Assembly (NCBI RefSeq): GCF_002234615.1
Contig: NZ_NMQW01000039.1
Span: 1-64,000 of the forward strand
DNA length: 64,000 bases
From: Paenibacillus rigui
GTDB taxonomy: Bacteria > Bacillota > Bacilli > Paenibacillales > NBRC-103111
Reading direction: 5' to 3'
Shown: piece after piece, positions 61,692 to 64,000 of the stretch
How positions within the stretch are numbered: position 1 is the first letter of the stretch
How the letters are laid out: the number at the start of each line of letters is the position of its first letter
Made by a program: the position numbers and the translations under genes
Notes under the pieces: model-generated
Told to the model about the DNA's origin: nothing
Seen by the model: the letters and a program-made list of their open reading frames with translations, nothing else
Database searches by the model: none

Positions 61692-61715
61692 AACCGGGAT
61701 CTCACGATCCCGGTT
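61692..61715. terminator. Bidirectional terminator
   Basis: AACCGGGATC and GATCCCGGTT around TCAC, with A-run before and T-rich sequence after. Ends kimA (+) and the MFS gene (-). Confidence 0.9.
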
Positions 61716-61723
61716 CTCTTGCT

Positions 61724-63130
61724 TCAGGTTGTCGGCTTCGCCTGCCCCTGGGCCTCCACCCCTTGCTTCGGCAGCAACAGCGACAGCACGAACGCCGCAA
61801 CCGCTATGACGGTGATGACCCAATACACGACGTGGAGGCTGGCGGCAAGCAAGCCGCTGTTAATCTCCTGCGAGCTGCCGGTATTCACGATCATACCGAA
61901 AACCGCGATGCCGATCGTCTGTCCAAGCGTACGAATCAAATTGTGCGAGGCGATCGCAGCACCGCGCATGTCGCGACCGACGGCGGACTGCGCCGTTATG
62001 GTGAAGGATGTGAAGGACAAGCCGAACCCTGCGCCCAGGATGCCGATCAGCACCATGAGGAACGCGGTGGACGTATGCTCGTCCATCAGCGTCAAGCCCG
62101 CGCTTGCGATAAAGAGCAGAGCAACCGCTGCAATGATCAGCCGGCGCACGCCGAGCTTGGCTACGAGCTGACCGGCCATAATGGACGCTGCGGGCCAGGT
62201 TATCATCATCGGCAGCATAGCAATCCCGGAGTAGGTTGCACTGCTCCCCATCACGCCTTGAACCCAAAGCGGAAGATAGAAGACGACCACCACTTGAATC
62301 ACCGCCAGCAAAAACCCGTTGCTATTAACGAGAGACAGCGTACGAATGCGGAACAATTTCAGCGGAATCATCGGTTCCGGGGACCGGAGCTCAATCCTAA
62401 AGAAAAGGATAAACAAGACAACCGCCACCGCCAGAAGCGGAGTGACGCTCCCCCATGCAATGGTTCCTCCGTTGTGATTGTTGAACAGGGTGGTGGCATA
62501 CAGAAAACAGAACATCCCCACCGAAAAGGTAACAATTCCCGGATAATCGATATGCGGCTTCTTCTTTTGCGGTGTCTCGTGCAAATAAATCCAGAGCAGC
62601 GTCAGCGAGACCGCGGCAAAAGGCAGGTTCATGAAGAAAATCCAGCGCCAGGATACGTAATCGACCAGAAGTCCTCCGGCCAACGGGCCGACAATCCCTG
62701 CAATCCCCCATACGCTGGATGTCCAGCCCTGGATTTTGGCGCGCATCTCGAAGGGAAACAAGTCCCCGATAATCGCATAAGGCAGCGTAATTAACGAACC
62801 GGCCCCCAAGCCTTGAACCGCCCGGTACCAGACGAGCTCCGTCATCGAATGGGCTACCCCTGACAGCGTCGAGCCTAGCAGAAAAATGATCGTACCGGCT
62901 ATGTATACCGGCTTGCGTCCGAATAAATCGGACAGCTTCCCGTAAATAGGGGTGCTGATAACCGTCGTCAGCAAATAGACGGATATGACCCAGCTATAGA
63001 GCTGGATACCTCCCAAATCCTCCGTAATCCCGGGCATCGCCGTACTGACGATCGTCCCTTCAATCGCGGCCAAAAAGGTCGCAATGAACAGCGAAATGGC
63101 TACATTCCGCCGGTTTGTTTGTTTCGTCAT
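61724..63130 (-). CDS. MFS multidrug exporter, EmrB/QacA (DHA2) type
   Basis: 468 residues, about fourteen membrane helices. Motif A-like YGKLSDLFGRKPVYIAG, AAIEGTIVSTAMPGI (motif D1) and motif C (GIAGIVGPLAGG) are present. Expected to export drugs by proton antiport. GGAAGGAACGAGAAGC precedes the ATG. Substrate unknown. Confidence 0.92.
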   Translation of the reverse strand: MTKQTNRRNVAISLFIATFLAAIEGTIVSTAMPGITEDLGGIQLYSWVISVYLLTTVISTPIYGKLSDLFGRKPVYIAGTIIFLLGSTLSGVAHSMTELVWYRAVQGLGAGSLITLPYAIIGDLFPFEMRAKIQGWTSSVWGIAGIVGPLAGGLLVDYVSWRWIFFMNLPFAAVSLTLLWIYLHETPQKKKPHIDYPGIVTFSVGMFCFLYATTLFNNHNGGTIAWGSVTPLLAVAVVLFILFFRIELRSPEPMIPLKLFRIRTLSLVNSNGFLLAVIQVVVVFYLPLWVQGVMGSSATYSGIAMLPMMITWPAASIMAGQLVAKLGVRRLIIAAVALLFIASAGLTLMDEHTSTAFLMVLIGILGAGFGLSFTSFTITAQSAVGRDMRGAAIASHNLIRTLGQTIGIAVFGMIVNTGSSQEINSGLLAASLHVVYWVITVIAVAAFVLSLLLPKQGVEAQGQAKPTT

Positions 63131-63362
63131 GCTTCTCGTTCCTTCCTCTCCTGCCCCGGCTGCAGCATGCCCGCCATCGCGGAGCTTTGCTAGGCGTACG
63201 AAGCCGCTCTGAGCCGCGCCTTATTTTCCCAGGCCCTTCTGAGTAGTATAAATGAATCGCCTTGGATAATAAAGCACTGCAACCCGTCACCAACGGCTCG
63301 CCCATGCATATGGTGTAGTACCGATAGACATAGGCTGGTGTCTACTACAGGAGGCGATACCT

Positions 63363-64000
63363 TTGGGCGTTTCGTTAGTTGGTCTGCATTGGATCTACTT
63401 GCTGTTCATTGTTTTGATAGTTGGCTTTATGGTGTTCCGCAAGGATACGACCATCTTATGCATTGCCGGAATTTTTCTGCTTGGGCTGATTTCGACGCAG
63501 TCGCTCAGCCACTCGATCAGCGGGGTGTTCAACAGCTTCATTTATGCGATTAAAGAGCTGCTGGGCACGATCCTGATCATCTCCATCATCGTATCCATGA
63601 GCAAGGTGCTGACGCTGACGGGAATCAACGAATCGATGATATCCCCGTTCGCGCGCTGGATACGTACGCCAACCTTGGCGTTCTGGATTATCGGGATTCT
63701 GATGATGGTCATCTCTTGGTTTTTCTGGCCTTCCCCTGCCGTAGCGCTGATGGGCGCTGTGCTGCTGCCAGTCGCTTTGCGTGTCGGGCTGCCTGCCATC
63801 GGAGCTGCCGCCGCAATGAACCTGTTCGGCCACGGGATTGCGCTGTCCGGCGACTTCGTCATTCAAGGCGCACCGAAGCTGACCGCAGATGCGGCAGGCA
63901 TCCCCGTCGGCGACGTTATCTCCGCCAGCGTCCCGCTTGTATTCGTAATGGGTGCCGTGACAACGATTGTCAGCTTCTGGATGCTCAAGCGCGATATGAA
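63363..64000 (+). CDS. Membrane transporter-like protein, cut by the window end
   Basis: An open frame from TTG with GGAGGCGATACC before it, running past 64,000 without a stop (at least 212 residues). It shows at least six hydrophobic segments (GLHWIYLLFIVLIVGFMVF, LLGTILIISIIVSMSKVL, AFWIIGILMMVISWFFWPSP, LVFVMGAVTTIVSFWML) and a polar loop GHGIALSGDFVIQGAPKLT, suggestive of ion-transporter-superfamily proteins. Family not settled. Confidence 0.7.
   Translation, partial: MGVSLVGLHWIYLLFIVLIVGFMVFRKDTTILCIAGIFLLGLISTQSLSHSISGVFNSFIYAIKELLGTILIISIIVSMSKVLTLTGINESMISPFARWIRTPTLAFWIIGILMMVISWFFWPSPAVALMGAVLLPVALRVGLPAIGAAAAMNLFGHGIALSGDFVIQGAPKLTADAAGIPVGDVISASVPLVFVMGAVTTIVSFWMLKRDM

Noticed and set aside
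61673..62794. A 373-codon plus-strand frame opposite the MFS gene
   Set aside because: Low-complexity, charge-rich translation opposite a clear MFS transporter; a shadow frame.

Overview
The window looks like the chromosome of a Paenibacillus-type endospore-forming Firmicute. The signs are an Sda checkpoint protein, a YyaC sporulation protein, an SLH-anchored surface 5'-nucleotidase, KimA and Kdp potassium uptake with c-di-AMP riboswitches, strong GGAGG ribosome sites, and frequent TTG/GTG starts. The host DNA is visibly GC-richer than one sharply bounded AT-rich block. That block (about 20,649-44,749, 24.1 kb) is an integrated mobile island. This assignment is from reading only; no database was consulted.

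Left host arm (1-20,648): sda, a TauE/SafE exporter, a multidrug-type ABC exporter, yyaC, a family-2 glycosyltransferase, a PAP2 phosphatase, an LCP cell-wall ligase, dihydrofolate reductase and a PAS-HTH regulator. Next comes a minus-strand cluster that looks like glycerophosphodiester or teichoic-acid scavenging: a DeoR regulator, a TarJ-like dehydrogenase, an UgpC/A/E/B-like ABC importer, a glycerophosphodiesterase and a TagC-like secreted protein. An MgtC/SapB membrane protein and the 3' part of a split thyA complete the arm.

Mobile island (20,649-44,749): it sits inside the host thyA, at the codons just before the catalytic cysteine. It is flanked by a 5-bp direct repeat (GGCGG) and bounded by 9-bp inverted repeats (GTTGTATTA). 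Removing the island with one GGCGG copy rebuilds a 264-codon thyA exactly. The island carries its own 318-aa thyA of a different (longer) subtype at its right end. The ATG of that gene overlaps the stop of the truncated host thyA frame (ATGA), so host transcription and translation should drive the replacement. The likely mobility genes are a tightly packed four-gene operon: three divergent tyrosine recombinases of 440, 865 and 607 aa plus a coiled-coil protein. The rest reads as a defence cargo: a PLD-type protein broken by a frameshift, a HEPN protein, a PD-(D/E)XK-like nuclease, an AbiEii-like nucleotidyltransferase with WYL and zinc-ribbon parts, a DarT/NADAR toxin-antitoxin pair, a BsuBI/PstI-type restriction-modification system, a second solitary BsuBI/PstI-type endonuclease and a decayed third, an HhH glycosylase with a Ham1-type NTP pyrophosphatase, a DGQHR protein, an XRE regulator and several unknowns.

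Right host arm (44,750-64,000): the 5' part of thyA and the SLH 5'-nucleotidase, then a potassium block. In the block, two tandem ydaO/yuaA-type (c-di-AMP) riboswitches, each followed by a terminator, precede a Rossmann-like protein, a 36-aa membrane peptide, kdpF, kdpA, kdpB, kdpC and a kinase-less KdpD made of two tandem sensor modules. CorA, a Cof-type HAD phosphatase, an MBL-fold hydrolase, a TetR regulator with two palindromic operators, KimA, an EmrB/QacA-type exporter and the start of a membrane transporter follow. No rRNA, tRNA or CRISPR array was seen.
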